Shown: positions 10,186 through 18,059 of the stretch, piece by piece
Layout of the letters: each line of letters begins with the position of its first letter
How positions within the stretch are numbered: position 1 is the first letter of the stretch
Source of the DNA: Lachnospiraceae bacterium
GTDB taxonomy: Bacteria > Bacillota > Clostridia > Lachnospirales > Lachnospiraceae
DNA: 37,215 nt
Direction of reading: 5' to 3'
Assembly (NCBI GenBank): GCA_022794265.1
Contig: JAAWEK010000029.1
Span: 1-37,215 of the forward strand
Translations under genes and position numbers: made by a program
Notes under the pieces: model-generated
Told to the model about the DNA's origin: nothing
The model's database searches: none
The model's input: the letters and a program-made list of their open reading frames with translations, nothing else

Positions 10186-11376
10186 TTAAAAATCAATCGC
10201 CTCATCATAGTAACATGCCTTCAGCAGCTTTTCCATTTCCTCCTGAGACGGAGTTCTCGGATTGGAACCGGTACATGCATCGGATATGGCCAGTGCCGCA
10301 ACATCCGGCAGCTTTTCCATAAATTCCTTCTCATCTATGATTCCACCTTCATAATCTTTAATGCAGGCCGGAATATCCAGTGATCTGTTCATTGCCTGAA
10401 TCTCCTGAATCAATGCCTCTACCAGTGCATCGTCCGAATCACCCTTTAATCCGATAAAGGAAGCTATCTGGCCGTATCTCTGTTTTGCCTCTTCATTTTT
10501 GGAATTATACTTAATCACCTTTGGAAGATACATGGCATTGGCACAGCCGTGCACAATATGTCCGCCTGAAAAAGCAGCCCCCGTCTTATGGGCCATGGAG
10601 TGTACGATACCAAGCAATGCATTGGAGAATGCCATTCCTGCCAGACACTGCGCATTATGCATACGGTCTCTGGCTTCCATATCTCCGTCATAGGACTTCT
10701 TTAAGTCTTCATGTATCATCTTGATAGCATGGAGTGCAAGCGGATCCGTGTAATCACAGTGCAGTGTGGAAACATATGCTTCAATCGCATGGGTAAGGGC
10801 ATCCATACCGGTATGAGCCGTCAGTTTCTTCGGCATGGTCTCTGCCAGTGCCGGGTCTACGATGGCAACATCCGGTGTAATATTAAAATCTGCCAGAGGA
10901 TATTTAATTCCCTTCTGATAGTCTGTTATTACGCTGAATGCGGTAACTTCGGTAGCCGTTCCAGAAGTAGAAGGTATCGCGCAGAACTGCGCCTTTGTCC
11001 GAAGTGTCGGAAAATTAAATGGAACAATCAAATCTTCAAATGTGGTATCCGGATATTCATAAAATGCCCACATTGCTTTCGCCGCATCTATCGGCGAACC
11101 ACCGCCCATTGAAATAATCCAGTCCGGTTCAAATTCCCGCATCATTTCTGCGCCCTTCATAACGGTTTCCACACTTGGGTCCGGCTCCACATTTTCAAAA
11201 AGCTTTACTTCCATGCCTGCTTCTTCCAGATAGCCTACTGCTTTATCAAGAAAACCAAACCGCTTCATAGAGCCGCCGCCCACAACGATAATGGCTTTCC
11301 TGCCTTTCAGGTTCTTCAATTCCTCCAAAGAACCCTTGCCATGATATAAATCTCTCGGTAAAGTAAAACGTCCCAT
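10186..11376 (-). CDS. Iron-containing alcohol dehydrogenase
   Basis: A 396-residue group III (Fe-type) alcohol dehydrogenase. An N-terminal NAD(P)-binding half carries GGGSMKRFGFLD and SMGGGSPIDAAKA. The C-terminal half has the metal site region: D in the ITPDVAIVDP segment, then HTGMDALTHAIEAYVS, and later histidines in HSMAHKTGAAFSGGHIVHG. It likely reduces short-chain aldehydes such as acetaldehyde or butyraldehyde during fermentation; chain length cannot be predicted. AGGAGG stands upstream of the ATG and a TATAAT box lies at 11415-11420. It is a single-gene unit bounded by the terminator at 10089-10134. Confidence 0.93.
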   Translation of the reverse strand: MGRFTLPRDLYHGKGSLEELKNLKGRKAIIVVGGGSMKRFGFLDKAVGYLEEAGMEVKLFENVEPDPSVETVMKGAEMMREFEPDWIISMGGGSPIDAAKAMWAFYEYPDTTFEDLIVPFNFPTLRTKAQFCAIPSTSGTATEVTAFSVITDYQKGIKYPLADFNITPDVAIVDPALAETMPKKLTAHTGMDALTHAIEAYVSTLHCDYTDPLALHAIKMIHEDLKKSYDGDMEARDRMHNAQCLAGMAFSNALLGIVHSMAHKTGAAFSGGHIVHGCANAMYLPKVIKYNSKNEEAKQRYGQIASFIGLKGDSDDALVEALIQEIQAMNRSLDIPACIKDYEGGIIDEKEFMEKLPDVAALAISDACTGSNPRTPSQEEMEKLLKACYYDEAIDF

Positions 11377-11414
11377 AATAGAATACCTCCTAATCTGATT
11401 TAATGTATAAGGCT

Positions 11415-11420
11415 ATTATA
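11415..11420 (-). promoter_or_regulatory. -10 box of the alcohol dehydrogenase promoter
   Basis: A perfect TATAAT on the minus strand, about 40 bases before the dehydrogenase ATG. No convincing -35 is seen at 17 bp, and no clear Rex-type redox operator was recognised. Confidence 0.6.
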
Positions 11421-11487
11421 CTACATTTTCATAATAAAATGCCACTAAAATAACTATAAATTTCAATAAAACTTTTTCAAAAAATGC

Positions 11488-11517
11488 TTGATTAATGAAA
11501 CCTTTTTTGTGTATAAT
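11488..11517 (+). promoter_or_regulatory. Promoter of the aspartate kinase gene
   Basis: TTGATT at 11488-11493, an 18-bp spacer and a perfect TATAAT at 11512-11517. The expected transcription start (about 11524) falls inside the first copy of the 13-bp direct repeat that flanks the palindromic element, so the whole element would be transcribed into the 5' leader. Confidence 0.8.
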
Positions 11518-11520
11518 TGC

Positions 11521-11533
11521 AACTATGTAAATT
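11521..11533 (+). repeat. 13-bp direct repeat, left copy (probable target duplication)
   Basis: AACTATGTAAATT, identical to 11706-11718 and exactly flanking the 171-bp palindromic element. Removing the element and one copy leaves an ordinary 35-base leader between the promoter start and the aspartate kinase ATG, which supports an insertion with target duplication. Confidence 0.8.
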
Positions 11534-11534
11534 T

Positions 11535-11705
11535 AGGCGATTGCGAAACTCATTGTCACAGGTCAGAAGTTTCAGCGACTTGCGACTTTGGTCGGACAAT
11601 TTCAGTTTATTTGTCCGTTATAGGCGAACAAATGAGACGAAATTGTCCGTTCAACGGAGTGAAAGCGAAACTTCTGACCTGTGACAATGAGTTTGAAAAT
11701 CGCCT
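11535..11705. mobile_element. 171-bp palindromic MITE-like element
   Basis: Almost the whole segment is one imperfect inverted repeat. The outer arms share AGGCGATT and then a 24-base block (centred on CATTGTCACAGGTCAG) identical but inverted at 11547-11574 and 11666-11692; the inner arms share GGACAATTTC at 11594 and its complement at 11636-11645. The centre is near 11620. It has no coding capacity. Perfect 13-bp direct repeats flank it. The closed palindrome with target duplication fits a miniature transposable element; a 13-bp duplication would fit an IS4-like transposase, but the parent element is not in the window. Confidence 0.75.
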
Positions 11706-11718
11706 AACTATGTAAATT
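11706..11718 (+). repeat. 13-bp direct repeat, right copy
   Basis: AACTATGTAAATT, the second copy of the repeat at 11521-11533, directly followed by the ribosome site AAGAAAGGAAA of the aspartate kinase gene. Confidence 0.8.
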
Positions 11719-11737
11719 ACAAGAAAGGAAACGTACC

Positions 11738-13057
11738 ATGATTAAAGTTGTAAAATTCGGCGGCAGTTCCCTTGCCAATGCAGAACAGTTCAGAAAGGTG
11801 GCCGACATCATTCAATCTGATGACAGCCGCAGATATATCGTTCCTTCTGCTCCGGGAAAAAGATTTTCGGAGGATACCAAGGTTACGGATATGCTATATG
11901 AATGTTATTCCGCTGCCGCAAAAGGTAAAGATTATAAACCATTATTGGAGAATATTAAAAAGAGATATTATGAAATCATCAACGAACTGGGGCTTACGCT
12001 TTCTCTTGAGGCAGAATTCAGTATTATGGAAGCCTGCTTTATCGGTAAAGCAGGAAGAGATTATGCAGCTTCCCGCGGAGAGTATCTAAACGGTATCGTT
12101 CTGGCAAATTTTCTGGGATATGAATTTGTAGATGCCGCTGAAGTTATATTCTTTGACGATAACGGTGCCTTTGATGCTGACAGAACCAACCAGATTCTTT
12201 CCCAACGTCTGGCAGACATTGAGCGTGCAGTTGTTCCTGGTTTTTATGGCTCCATGCCAAATGATACCATCAAGACGTTCTCCAGAGGCGGTTCCGATGT
12301 CACCGGTTCCATAGTTGCAAAAGCCGTAAAAGCGGATTTATATGAAAACTGGACGGATGTTTCCGGCTTTCTGGTGGCAGACCCAAGGGTAATCGACAAT
12401 CCAAAGGTAATCACTACCATTACCTATAAAGAACTGCGTGAGCTTTCCTATATGGGTGCTACAGTTCTGCATGAAGATGCCATTTTCCCAGTCCGCAAAG
12501 AAGGAATTCCTATTAACATCAAGAATACCAACGCACCGGAAGACAGCGGTACCATGATTGTTGAAAGCACTTCAAAGAAACCGGAATATACTATCACTGG
12601 TATTGCCGGAAAGAAAGGGTTTACCGCAGTCAGTATTGAAAAAGATATGATGAATTTGGAACTGGGATTCGGCAGAAAGATTCTGGAGGTATTTGAAAAA
12701 AACGGTATTTCTTTTGAACATATGCCTTCTGGTATCGATACCATGAGCATTATTGTCCAGCAGTCTGAATTTGAAGCAAAAGAACAGGAAGTTCTGGCCG
12801 GAATTCACAGAAACGTATCGCCGGATTCCATTGAAATAGAATCGGATATCGCATTGATTGCAGTGGTTGGCCGTGGTATGAAATCTACCAGAGGTACGGC
12901 CGGAAGAATCTTTTCCGCACTGGCCCATGCCCATGTCAATGTAAAAATGATTGACCAGGGTTCCAGCGAGTTAAATATTATCATCGGTGTTAATGATGCC
13001 GATTTTGAAAAAGCATTAAAAGCCATTTATGATATATTTGTTTCTTCTGTTTTATAG
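11738..13057 (+). CDS. lysC: Aspartate kinase
   Basis: A 439-residue aspartokinase that phosphorylates L-aspartate, the first step toward lysine, threonine and methionine. The N-terminal amino-acid-kinase domain begins VVKFGGSSLANAEQF and contains FSRGGSDVTGS and a TDV/DPR region (NWTDVSGFLVADPR). The C-terminal 150 residues form two ACT domains (ITGIAGKKGFTAVSIEK and IALIAVVGRGMKSTRGTAG), the usual site of lysine or threonine feedback. It has its own promoter (11488-11517) and terminator. No lysine riboswitch was recognised in the leader; instead the leader holds the 171-bp hairpin element, which may affect expression. Confidence 0.95.
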   Translation: MIKVVKFGGSSLANAEQFRKVADIIQSDDSRRYIVPSAPGKRFSEDTKVTDMLYECYSAAAKGKDYKPLLENIKKRYYEIINELGLTLSLEAEFSIMEACFIGKAGRDYAASRGEYLNGIVLANFLGYEFVDAAEVIFFDDNGAFDADRTNQILSQRLADIERAVVPGFYGSMPNDTIKTFSRGGSDVTGSIVAKAVKADLYENWTDVSGFLVADPRVIDNPKVITTITYKELRELSYMGATVLHEDAIFPVRKEGIPINIKNTNAPEDSGTMIVESTSKKPEYTITGIAGKKGFTAVSIEKDMMNLELGFGRKILEVFEKNGISFEHMPSGIDTMSIIVQQSEFEAKEQEVLAGIHRNVSPDSIEIESDIALIAVVGRGMKSTRGTAGRIFSALAHAHVNVKMIDQGSSELNIIIGVNDADFEKALKAIYDIFVSSVL

Positions 13058-13083
13058 AAAACCTGTATATATAATAAAAAGCC

Positions 13084-13129
13084 AGCGGCATTCAGGATTG
13101 AGAGCTTCTTTCTGAATGCCGCTTTTTTA
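13084..13129. terminator. Bidirectional intrinsic terminator
   Basis: AGCGGCATTCAG at 13084-13095 pairs with CTGAATGCCGCT at 13112-13123, followed by a T run on the plus strand and by TTTTT on the minus strand. It ends both the aspartate kinase gene and the convergent ligase-like gene (stop at 13139). Confidence 0.92.
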
Positions 13130-13138
13130 TTCTCATTT

Positions 13139-14698
13139 TCAGCCGGTTAGGTTAAATGTTCTGCCATTTTCCGGTCCCCTGCACCCAAGCATACTGACCA
13201 TAAGCACAAACAACGGTGTGGTAACACACTGATTGATATCTACCAGAGACTGCAGGAGATAACCCAGAACACCAAATACTGCCGCTGCCATTATCACACT
13301 GTTTTCCCGTATCATATACCGGATTCCCTGACGCAGTTTAATAAACAATATAATAATATAGCAAAACAGTCCCAGGATTCCCGTGGTTATCAGATACTGC
13401 AAAAATTCATTATGGGCGTTATCATAATATGCACCGGTTGTAACATACATCTCATTGCTATAAAATTCCATCAGAAATGGCTGTAATGTATCACAGCCCA
13501 CACCAAATAATTTATTAATAAGTGGAAGTCTCCCATATTCACTTACCACCAGTTTCCAGATGTAACCCCTGTAACTTCCGAATTTTTCATTAAATCGCAG
13601 CATATTTTCCAGTCTGCCAAGAGGAATATTTTTTCCAACAGTACTAAAAAATATGATAACACCAACAAATATCAGAATAAAGAGAATTGCTGTTATCAGT
13701 ATGCCCCTGATATAGGATTTTTGAATACAGATTCCGTTTTCCCTCTGTCTGCTGCTGTTCCGGCACTGCCAAAAAGACAAGGCTGATAGGATTAGAAGAA
13801 ACAGAACCAATACTATAAATATTGTTTTATCCCCAAGGATTTTCTGGAATGTCTCCAGCGACCTGGGCATCTGTTTTTCCTCATTAATTAGTAAAAGGAT
13901 TTTACAGACTGCCAGTACCGGCAAGGAAATCATAAATATTCTGTAAATCTTCCGATTATCCCTGATTGCCACAAAGCCTGCCAGAAACATTGCTCCTGCA
14001 ATAATGGCCCCGCTTTCACATCCGGTAGCAAACAGTCCCGCTGCAGATATTACCAGCGTACTGCCATAGAAAATTCTGTCTCCCCATGCTTCGGCGTTTA
14101 CATAGAATACCATAACCACAGGAAGTACCAAACCATAAAAACTTGCCACCACATTAGCATGTCCCATGGTAGAGAGATACATTGCCTTTTCTCCAGTACC
14201 CAGTCCGTCATAAAATCCCAGAAAATCGATATCCAGAAAATGCAGGGAACCTATGACCGATGCTACTATGGATGATATGCAAAGCAATCGGAAGGTCCAA
14301 ACAGACGGTGTATAAAACCTTGTAATCATAAAATAGACAGCCACATAACAGGTAATGGTAATCAGCCCGGAACTTCTGCCGGGAGTACCCACAATAGCCG
14401 TCTGCATATGGTCAGAAAGCAGAACGGATATCAGGTTGATTCCCCACAGCACCAGAACTATCCAGTCCGCTCCCCATATTATTTCTTTCTTTTCCGCAGA
14501 ATCTTTTCCCCCGCCTTCCACAAAATAAGCCGTCAGGCAAAGCAATACCGTAATCCCGGTCATTATTACAAACAGATAAAACCGACAGGTTACGATATCA
14601 TAATAGTAGTTCTGATAATATAAAGGATAAACCAGAAACATAACTGTAACATAAAGAAATACAAACCCGGAAGTAATCGGATATAAATTATGCTTCAT
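13139..14698 (-). CDS. O-antigen ligase/polymerase-like membrane protein
   Basis: About 519 residues with some twelve or more hydrophobic segments and a long loop in the C-terminal half (MLRFNEKFGSYRGYIWKLVV ... GCDTLQPFL ... YYDNAHNEFLQYLITTGILG). The AHNEFLQ element is the conserved loop histidine motif of the Wzy_C/WaaL superfamily, which polymerises or ligates undecaprenyl-linked glycans. The role in this Gram-positive is probably cell-envelope glycan assembly (inference). The ATG at 14698 lies one base after the stop of the DnaJ-domain gene, suggesting coupling; GGAGGA lies 11 bases upstream. Confidence 0.85.
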   Translation of the reverse strand: MKHNLYPITSGFVFLYVTVMFLVYPLYYQNYYYDIVTCRFYLFVIMTGITVLLCLTAYFVEGGGKDSAEKKEIIWGADWIVLVLWGINLISVLLSDHMQTAIVGTPGRSSGLITITCYVAVYFMITRFYTPSVWTFRLLCISSIVASVIGSLHFLDIDFLGFYDGLGTGEKAMYLSTMGHANVVASFYGLVLPVVMVFYVNAEAWGDRIFYGSTLVISAAGLFATGCESGAIIAGAMFLAGFVAIRDNRKIYRIFMISLPVLAVCKILLLINEEKQMPRSLETFQKILGDKTIFIVLVLFLLILSALSFWQCRNSSRQRENGICIQKSYIRGILITAILFILIFVGVIIFFSTVGKNIPLGRLENMLRFNEKFGSYRGYIWKLVVSEYGRLPLINKLFGVGCDTLQPFLMEFYSNEMYVTTGAYYDNAHNEFLQYLITTGILGLFCYIIILFIKLRQGIRYMIRENSVIMAAAVFGVLGYLLQSLVDINQCVTTPLFVLMVSMLGCRGPENGRTFNLTG

Positions 14699-14699
14699 T

Positions 14700-15380
14700 C
14701 TACAATCTTCCTCCGCCGCAACAGCAAAGATTGCAGAGCAGATTTGCAAGACACAGCTTCATACAACAGTCATTTCCCATATATATGGCAGAACCGTAGG
14801 GATTCTGCATTCCCTGATACCAGTTTCCGCCGGATTCCATCTGATACACCAGATTCTGATAATCCCTGTTATTCGGCTCCATGGCGGCCGCTTGTTTCGC
14901 ATACTGCAAGGCAAGCACATTATTTCCGATACCTGCATTGGCAATAGCACTGAGATAATACCATCCTGCCGTCTTATTACCAATGCCATTCAGCACATTC
15001 AGGGCTTCCCTGTAATGACCAGAACGTATGAAATTTGCCGCAGCTCTCATATGTATTGTATACTCGTCTTCCGAGGCTCCCTGGGCGCTGCCGAATCCTC
15101 CGAAACTACCTTGTCCAAAGCCGCCGAAACCGCCGGCATTACCGTTACCATAATTTCCAGAATATCCACCGCCGTTATATCCGCTTCCCATTTCTCTTTC
15201 CCGCATGATCTGCTGATAAGCCTGCTGAATTTCTTTAAATTTCTCTTCTGCTTTGTCTCTATTGGGATTATTCACATTTGCATCCGGATGATATTTTCTG
15301 CTAAGAGCACGATATGCTTTCTTAACTTCATCTTCCGAGGCATTTCGTGATAATCCAAGGACACTATAGGGATCCAACAT
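14700..15380 (-). CDS. DnaJ-domain protein with Cys-rich C-terminus
   Basis: About 226 residues. The N-terminal J domain (DPYSVLGL to about residue 65) has the HPD motif (KYHPDAN) needed to stimulate a DnaK ATPase. A Gly/Asn/Phe-rich linker follows, then a TPR-like helical pair ([18 protein letters not shown]), then a tail with several Cys ending in CCCGGGRL. There is no DnaJ zinc domain, so it is a specialised J protein rather than the DnaK co-chaperone. The ATG at 15380 is preferred over the GTG nine bases earlier because the GTG sits too close to AGAGG. It overlaps the end of the DUF5685 gene and is coupled to the following ligase-like gene. Confidence 0.9.
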   Translation of the reverse strand: MLDPYSVLGLSRNASEDEVKKAYRALSRKYHPDANVNNPNRDKAEEKFKEIQQAYQQIMREREMGSGYNGGGYSGNYGNGNAGGFGGFGQGSFGGFGSAQGASEDEYTIHMRAAANFIRSGHYREALNVLNGIGNKTAGWYYLSAIANAGIGNNVLALQYAKQAAAMEPNNRDYQNLVYQMESGGNWYQGMQNPYGSAIYMGNDCCMKLCLANLLCNLCCCGGGRL

Positions 15381-16206
15381 TTTTCTCACGCCTCTTTCTT
15401 CTGATTATATCGTACTTTGCAAATACTCCAGAATACAATATATTTCGTATTATATCAATATTTTCCACAACTGGCAACCGTTCAAATGCACGGCAGCACT
15501 CCCCCATCATCATTGTCAGTATTTTATGGACGTTTTCTTCAAACTCTTCTTCCGCATACAATACCTTAAACGGATTATAATTTCCAGTGCGTATATCATC
15601 TTCTATATCTTCATAGGCATCCATCAGATAAATAAATTTCCCCAGATAGAAACCCATTTTCCTTAAATCTTCTTCCCATTCATCCTTTCTGTAAACAAAT
15701 ATTTCACCCATTATCTCTCCAAAATACCCTGCTGCCAGATCTATGGTTAAATCATTTATTTTTTCCACCATGTGAATCTGATTCATCTTCTCCAGAATAA
15801 ATTCTATTTTTTCCTCATACCGCTTCCTGCAGTTCCGGTTCTTCCCTTTCATCAAAAGGGTTCCAATCCCCCCTGCCAGTTTTCTCTCATCCTTCCAGTC
15901 GTCCAGACATTTTTCATAGGATAAAATAATATTCATATCCGCCGCATATCCGGAAAATTCATTGACCACTGCCCTGTGCTTTTTAACAGGATGGGTCAGA
16001 CAGCGGGCCTGCAGGTGTCTGGTTTCGGTCTCATATAATCCGGTCAGTACCATAGCTAAAAAAGTCATATCATAACTAAGGGTAATTCGACCAATATTCC
16101 CATACCGCTCCCTGAGGGAATGACAGAGTCCGCAATAAAAGGATCTGTATACATCAAATTCCTTAAATTTCATTTCCGGCTGGTTTACCGTAATATATCC
16201 AAACAA
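15364..16206 (-). CDS. DUF5685-family protein
   Basis: About 280 residues. The N-terminus [20 protein letters not shown], followed by [17 protein letters not shown], is the conserved start of DUF5685, and CGLC with a later C in ARCLTHP could bind metal. The body is largely helical, with acidic segments (DAYEDIEDD) that recall all-alpha prenyl-synthase-like folds; function unknown. I chose the TTG at 16206, preceded by AGGAAAGGAAG, because the family begins at FGYI; the in-frame ATG at 16275 would translate the inverted repeat at 16224-16285 and is unlikely. It lies between a zinc-ribbon membrane gene and the DnaJ-domain gene, apparently in one operon. Confidence 0.85.
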   Translation of the reverse strand: MFGYITVNQPEMKFKEFDVYRSFYCGLCHSLRERYGNIGRITLSYDMTFLAMVLTGLYETETRHLQARCLTHPVKKHRAVVNEFSGYAADMNIILSYEKCLDDWKDERKLAGGIGTLLMKGKNRNCRKRYEEKIEFILEKMNQIHMVEKINDLTIDLAAGYFGEIMGEIFVYRKDEWEEDLRKMGFYLGKFIYLMDAYEDIEDDIRTGNYNPFKVLYAEEEFEENVHKILTMMMGECCRAFERLPVVENIDIIRNILYSGVFAKYDIIRRKRREKNVGSL

Positions 16207-16223
16207 CTTTTTTCTTCCTTTCC

Positions 16224-16285
16224 TAGAGCATGTTTGAAAAATGCTTTCTGGCAGATGGCTGGAATGATTTTTCAAACACGCTCTA
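16224..16285. repeat. 62-bp palindromic repeat unit
   Basis: TAGAGC at one end and GCTCTA at the other enclose near-perfect inverted arms (GAGCATGTTTGAAAAAT against the complement of ATTTTTCAAACACGCTC) with a 26-base middle. It stands between the zinc-ribbon gene stop and the DUF5685 ribosome site, so the polycistronic RNA would carry it as a hairpin. It looks like a dispersed REP or MITE-type unit; only one copy is in the window. Confidence 0.75.
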
Positions 16286-16292
16286 ATACCTA

Positions 16293-16688
16293 TTAACTTT
16301 TTTTGATAAATTCAGTATAGCATTTCGGACACCGAATGGATATTCGTCCTTTTCCTTTCGGAATTCTGATTCTTTGTCTGCAATTGGGACAAGTATAAAT
16401 ATGATGGGTCTTTCTTGTTTTCATATCTCTGTGGATTTTAGAAAAAAAAACTTTTACACGATTTTTATATTCAAGAAACTTCATATTTTCGGAATATCTC
16501 TTCTGGATGTTTCTGGAAAACATTCTGAAATACAGATATGCCATCATAACAACTGCCAGCAGATACAGCAACGGAATACCGATTATTCCGGAAATCAGCA
16601 GGAAAACGGCTCCCAGAATCAGCATAAACTTTGATAAATCGTCTACTCCGTACCTGCCATACATAAATCTAATAAATCGATCTCTCAT
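16293..16688 (-). CDS. Small membrane protein with C-terminal zinc ribbon
   Basis: 131 residues. Two hydrophobic helices (about residues 20-60) are followed by a basic stretch and a C-terminal zinc ribbon, CPNCRQRIRIPKGKGRISIRC ending PKC (two CxxC pairs). The ribbon sits on the cytoplasmic side if the positive-inside rule holds. Function is unknown; related small genes are common next to DUF5685 and DnaJ-type genes in Clostridia (from general knowledge). It appears to be the first gene of the operon running down to the ligase-like gene. The ribosome site is weak (GAAAG just before ATG). Confidence 0.8.
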   Translation of the reverse strand: MRDRFIRFMYGRYGVDDLSKFMLILGAVFLLISGIIGIPLLYLLAVVMMAYLYFRMFSRNIQKRYSENMKFLEYKNRVKVFFSKIHRDMKTRKTHHIYTCPNCRQRIRIPKGKGRISIRCPKCYTEFIKKS

Positions 16689-16812
16689 AATCTTTCACTA
16701 TCCAACCTTTCAATCCTAAAACTGCGTTTCTAATCTGTTCTCATATAATGCTACAACTTTTTGGTAATATTGCAATAAAATGAATCTAAAAAGTTATAAA
16801 TTAAATATAAAA

Positions 16813-16843
16813 ATCACACCGGATATCAGTTTTCCGGTGTGAT
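16813..16843 (-). terminator. Intrinsic terminator of the DUF1062 gene
   Basis: ATCACACCGGA pairs with TCCGGTGTGAT, an 11-bp perfect stem with a 9-base loop; on the minus strand it is followed by TTTTT. It lies 17 bases after the DUF1062 stop codon. Confidence 0.9.
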
Positions 16844-16859
16844 ATATGTAATTTTCCGT

Positions 16860-17189
16860 CTATTTTAAACTTCCGCCGCCACTCATTTCTTTGTCATATT
16901 CCACTCTGTTTCTTTTCAGAAAAGTTTTGTCATTTCCGTATCTTAATGCCAGTTCTTCATCATTTTCCAGAAAAAGCCGGTATTCCTCCGGCGGAATCCG
17001 GTTTGGTTTCTTTCTTTCATATACCGTCAGATTTAACGAATGCTTGCATTTTTCACACCGGTAAATCAGCCAGACATCTATTTTGTTTCCGTTGGCATTC
17101 ACCCTGAATTTTCCTGTGTTTAAAAAATACATTTTCTTTCTGCATCCTGAACATTTATGTAGAATTTTTATTGAATTGATATAGCTCAC
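16860..17189 (-). CDS. DUF1062-family protein
   Basis: About 109 residues. It has two Cys pairs (CSGCRKK and CEKC) flanking the stretch TGKFRVNANGNKIDVWLIY, a pattern I recognise as DUF1062, a small cytoplasmic zinc-ribbon-like family of unknown role. GTG at 17189 is chosen as start because AGGAG lies six bases upstream; the open frame continues back to a TTG at 17222 without a ribosome site. Upstream is a leader with an 8-codon ORF (17265-17291) and a small hairpin. The gene sits downstream of the CD3324-family gene but a terminator separates them. Confidence 0.83.
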   Translation of the reverse strand: MSYINSIKILHKCSGCRKKMYFLNTGKFRVNANGNKIDVWLIYRCEKCKHSLNLTVYERKKPNRIPPEEYRLFLENDEELALRYGNDKTFLKRNRVEYDKEMSGGGSLK

Positions 17190-17264
17190 ATTATCTCCTT
17201 TTATTTTTCGGATTATGCGCAAGCTATTACGGTATTTGGTTTTATTGTATTTGCAATAGCTGCG

Positions 17265-17291
17265 CTATGCAAAATAATAAGGTGTAAGCAT
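17265..17291 (-). CDS. Possible 8-residue leader peptide (MLTPYYFA)
   Basis: GGAGG lies eight bases before an ATG that opens an eight-codon ORF, MLTPYYFA, ending TAG. The stop overlaps a hairpin (TTTGCAATAGC and its near complement GCTATGCAAA at 17250-17272). It precedes the DUF1062 gene, and a similarly built leader precedes the next gene upstream (17707-17733). Translation is not proven; the strong ribosome site is the main support. Confidence 0.4.
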   Translation of the reverse strand: MLTPYYFA

Positions 17292-17312
17292 AAACTGACC
17301 TCCTGTATTTAT

Positions 17313-17352
17313 AAAAGCTGATATCCTGTTCCTTTAAAAGATATCAGCTTTT
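17313..17352 (-). terminator. Intrinsic terminator of the CD3324-family gene
   Basis: AAAAGCTGATATC and GATATCAGCTTTT form a 13-bp perfect stem with a 14-base loop, directly after the stop of the CD3324-family gene. The T run on the minus strand is within and after the stem. Confidence 0.85.
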
Positions 17353-17354
17353 CA

Positions 17355-17624
17355 TTAATTTTTATAATTCCTGATGATTCTTTGTACGCTTTTTTCCGTC
17401 AGAAAATACTTTTGTGACAGTTCCCTGACCGTTATACCGAATTGATATTCCTCATACATCTGGCGGTTCCGAATCATCAGCGCTTTCTTCGTATCCGTTC
17501 CTGCACCCCAGGGTTTATGACTTTCCGATTTTCTGGGAATATAAATCGTCTGCCCGTCTACATACTGCTGAATCAGCTCCAAAACTTCCTTTGGCAGAAT
17601 ATCCTCTGCCCGAATATAGCTCAT
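17355..17624 (-). CDS. CD3324-family helix-turn-helix protein
   Basis: 89 residues. The start MSYIRAEDILPKEVLELIQQ, then YVDGQTIYIPRK and a C-terminal helix-turn-helix (ITVRELSQKYFLTEKSVQRIIRNY) match the CD3324 family of small putative DNA-binding proteins. The ATG at 17624 has AGGAGG eight bases upstream. The frame stays open upstream to a TTG at 17678 that overlaps the stop of a nine-codon ORF, so short upstream ORFs may be translationally chained to this gene. The target is unknown. Confidence 0.82.
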   Translation of the reverse strand: MSYIRAEDILPKEVLELIQQYVDGQTIYIPRKSESHKPWGAGTDTKKALMIRNRQMYEEYQFGITVRELSQKYFLTEKSVQRIIRNYKN

Positions 17625-17674
17625 AGTTGCCCTCCTAATATTTATTTCTTTAGGATTCGCAATGGCTATAACAA

Positions 17675-17704
17675 TCAATTGTTTCTTTTTTCTGCAATAG
17701 CCAT
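17675..17704 (-). CDS. Possible 9-residue upstream ORF (MAIAEKRNN)
   Basis: An ATG two bases after the stop of the ORF at 17707-17733 opens MAIAEKRNN and ends at TGA. The stop overlaps a TTG in frame with the CD3324-family gene. An inverted repeat (AATGGCTAT with ATAGCCATT, loop 27) brackets it. It may be part of a chained leader, but it is too short for coding statistics. Confidence 0.25.
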   Translation of the reverse strand: MAIAEKRNN

Positions 17705-17706
17705 TA

Positions 17707-17733
17707 CTATGCTATTCCAATATATCGTTTCAT
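17707..17733 (-). CDS. Possible 8-residue leader peptide (MKRYIGIA)
   Basis: GGAGG stands eight bases before an ATG opening MKRYIGIA, ending in GCA TAG just as the other leader ORF at 17265-17291 does. It is the first ATG after the promoter at 17766-17794. Its position and ribosome site suggest real translation; function, if any, is regulatory or incidental. Confidence 0.4.
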   Translation of the reverse strand: MKRYIGIA

Positions 17734-17765
17734 ATGCATTTCCTCCGTATTTCTTTATACGTTGT

Positions 17766-17794
17766 ATTGTATCAAATGAGCTTTGCAGAAGCAA
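17766..17794 (-). promoter_or_regulatory. Promoter for the CD3324-family gene
   Basis: On the minus strand an extended -10, TGATACAAT, with hexamer at 17766-17771, lies 17 bp after a weak -35 TTGCTT at 17789-17794. Predicted start is near 17759, about 25 bases before the first leader ORF. Confidence 0.55.
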
Positions 17795-17900
17795 GTCCAT
17801 ATATTGTTAGAATTATTTATGTTCCATTTGGCAACTTTATATCTCCAAGCATAAATCTGCCTTCGATACCTCCCTGACAGAGAAAAAATATTAAACTGCA

Positions 17901-17957
17901 AAAAACTACACCTGTTCATTCAACATTTGTCCTTTGAATTTCACAAGTGTAGTTTTT
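17901..17957 (-). terminator. Intrinsic terminator of the second ABC exporter operon
   Basis: AAAAACTACAC and GTGTAGTTTTT pair across a 35-base loop; a T6 run follows on the minus strand. It is about 100 bases after the last gene of the MarR/ABC operon. The remainder of 17810-18059 shows no gene. Confidence 0.75.
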
Positions 17958-18059
17958 GTTTATCCTCTGTAAATAAATACTATACCTTATTCTAACATTG
18001 TCATATTTTGTATGTCAACGTATTTATTTACCGGTTATTAAATTGTTTTCTAAAAATCT

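Noticed and set aside
11488-11715. Plus-strand ORF of 75 codons upstream of aspartate kinase
   Set aside because: It is read entirely through the promoter, direct repeat and palindromic element, with no ribosome site; it is a by-product of the hairpin.
11521-11737. Lysine riboswitch before aspartate kinase
   Set aside because: The leader folds as one long simple palindrome and I see no L-box conserved blocks; the flanking direct repeats argue for an insertion.
16207-16275. N-terminal extension of the DUF5685 protein from the ATG at 16275
   Set aside because: The extension is encoded by the palindromic repeat, and the family N-terminus and a strong ribosome site fit the TTG at 16206.
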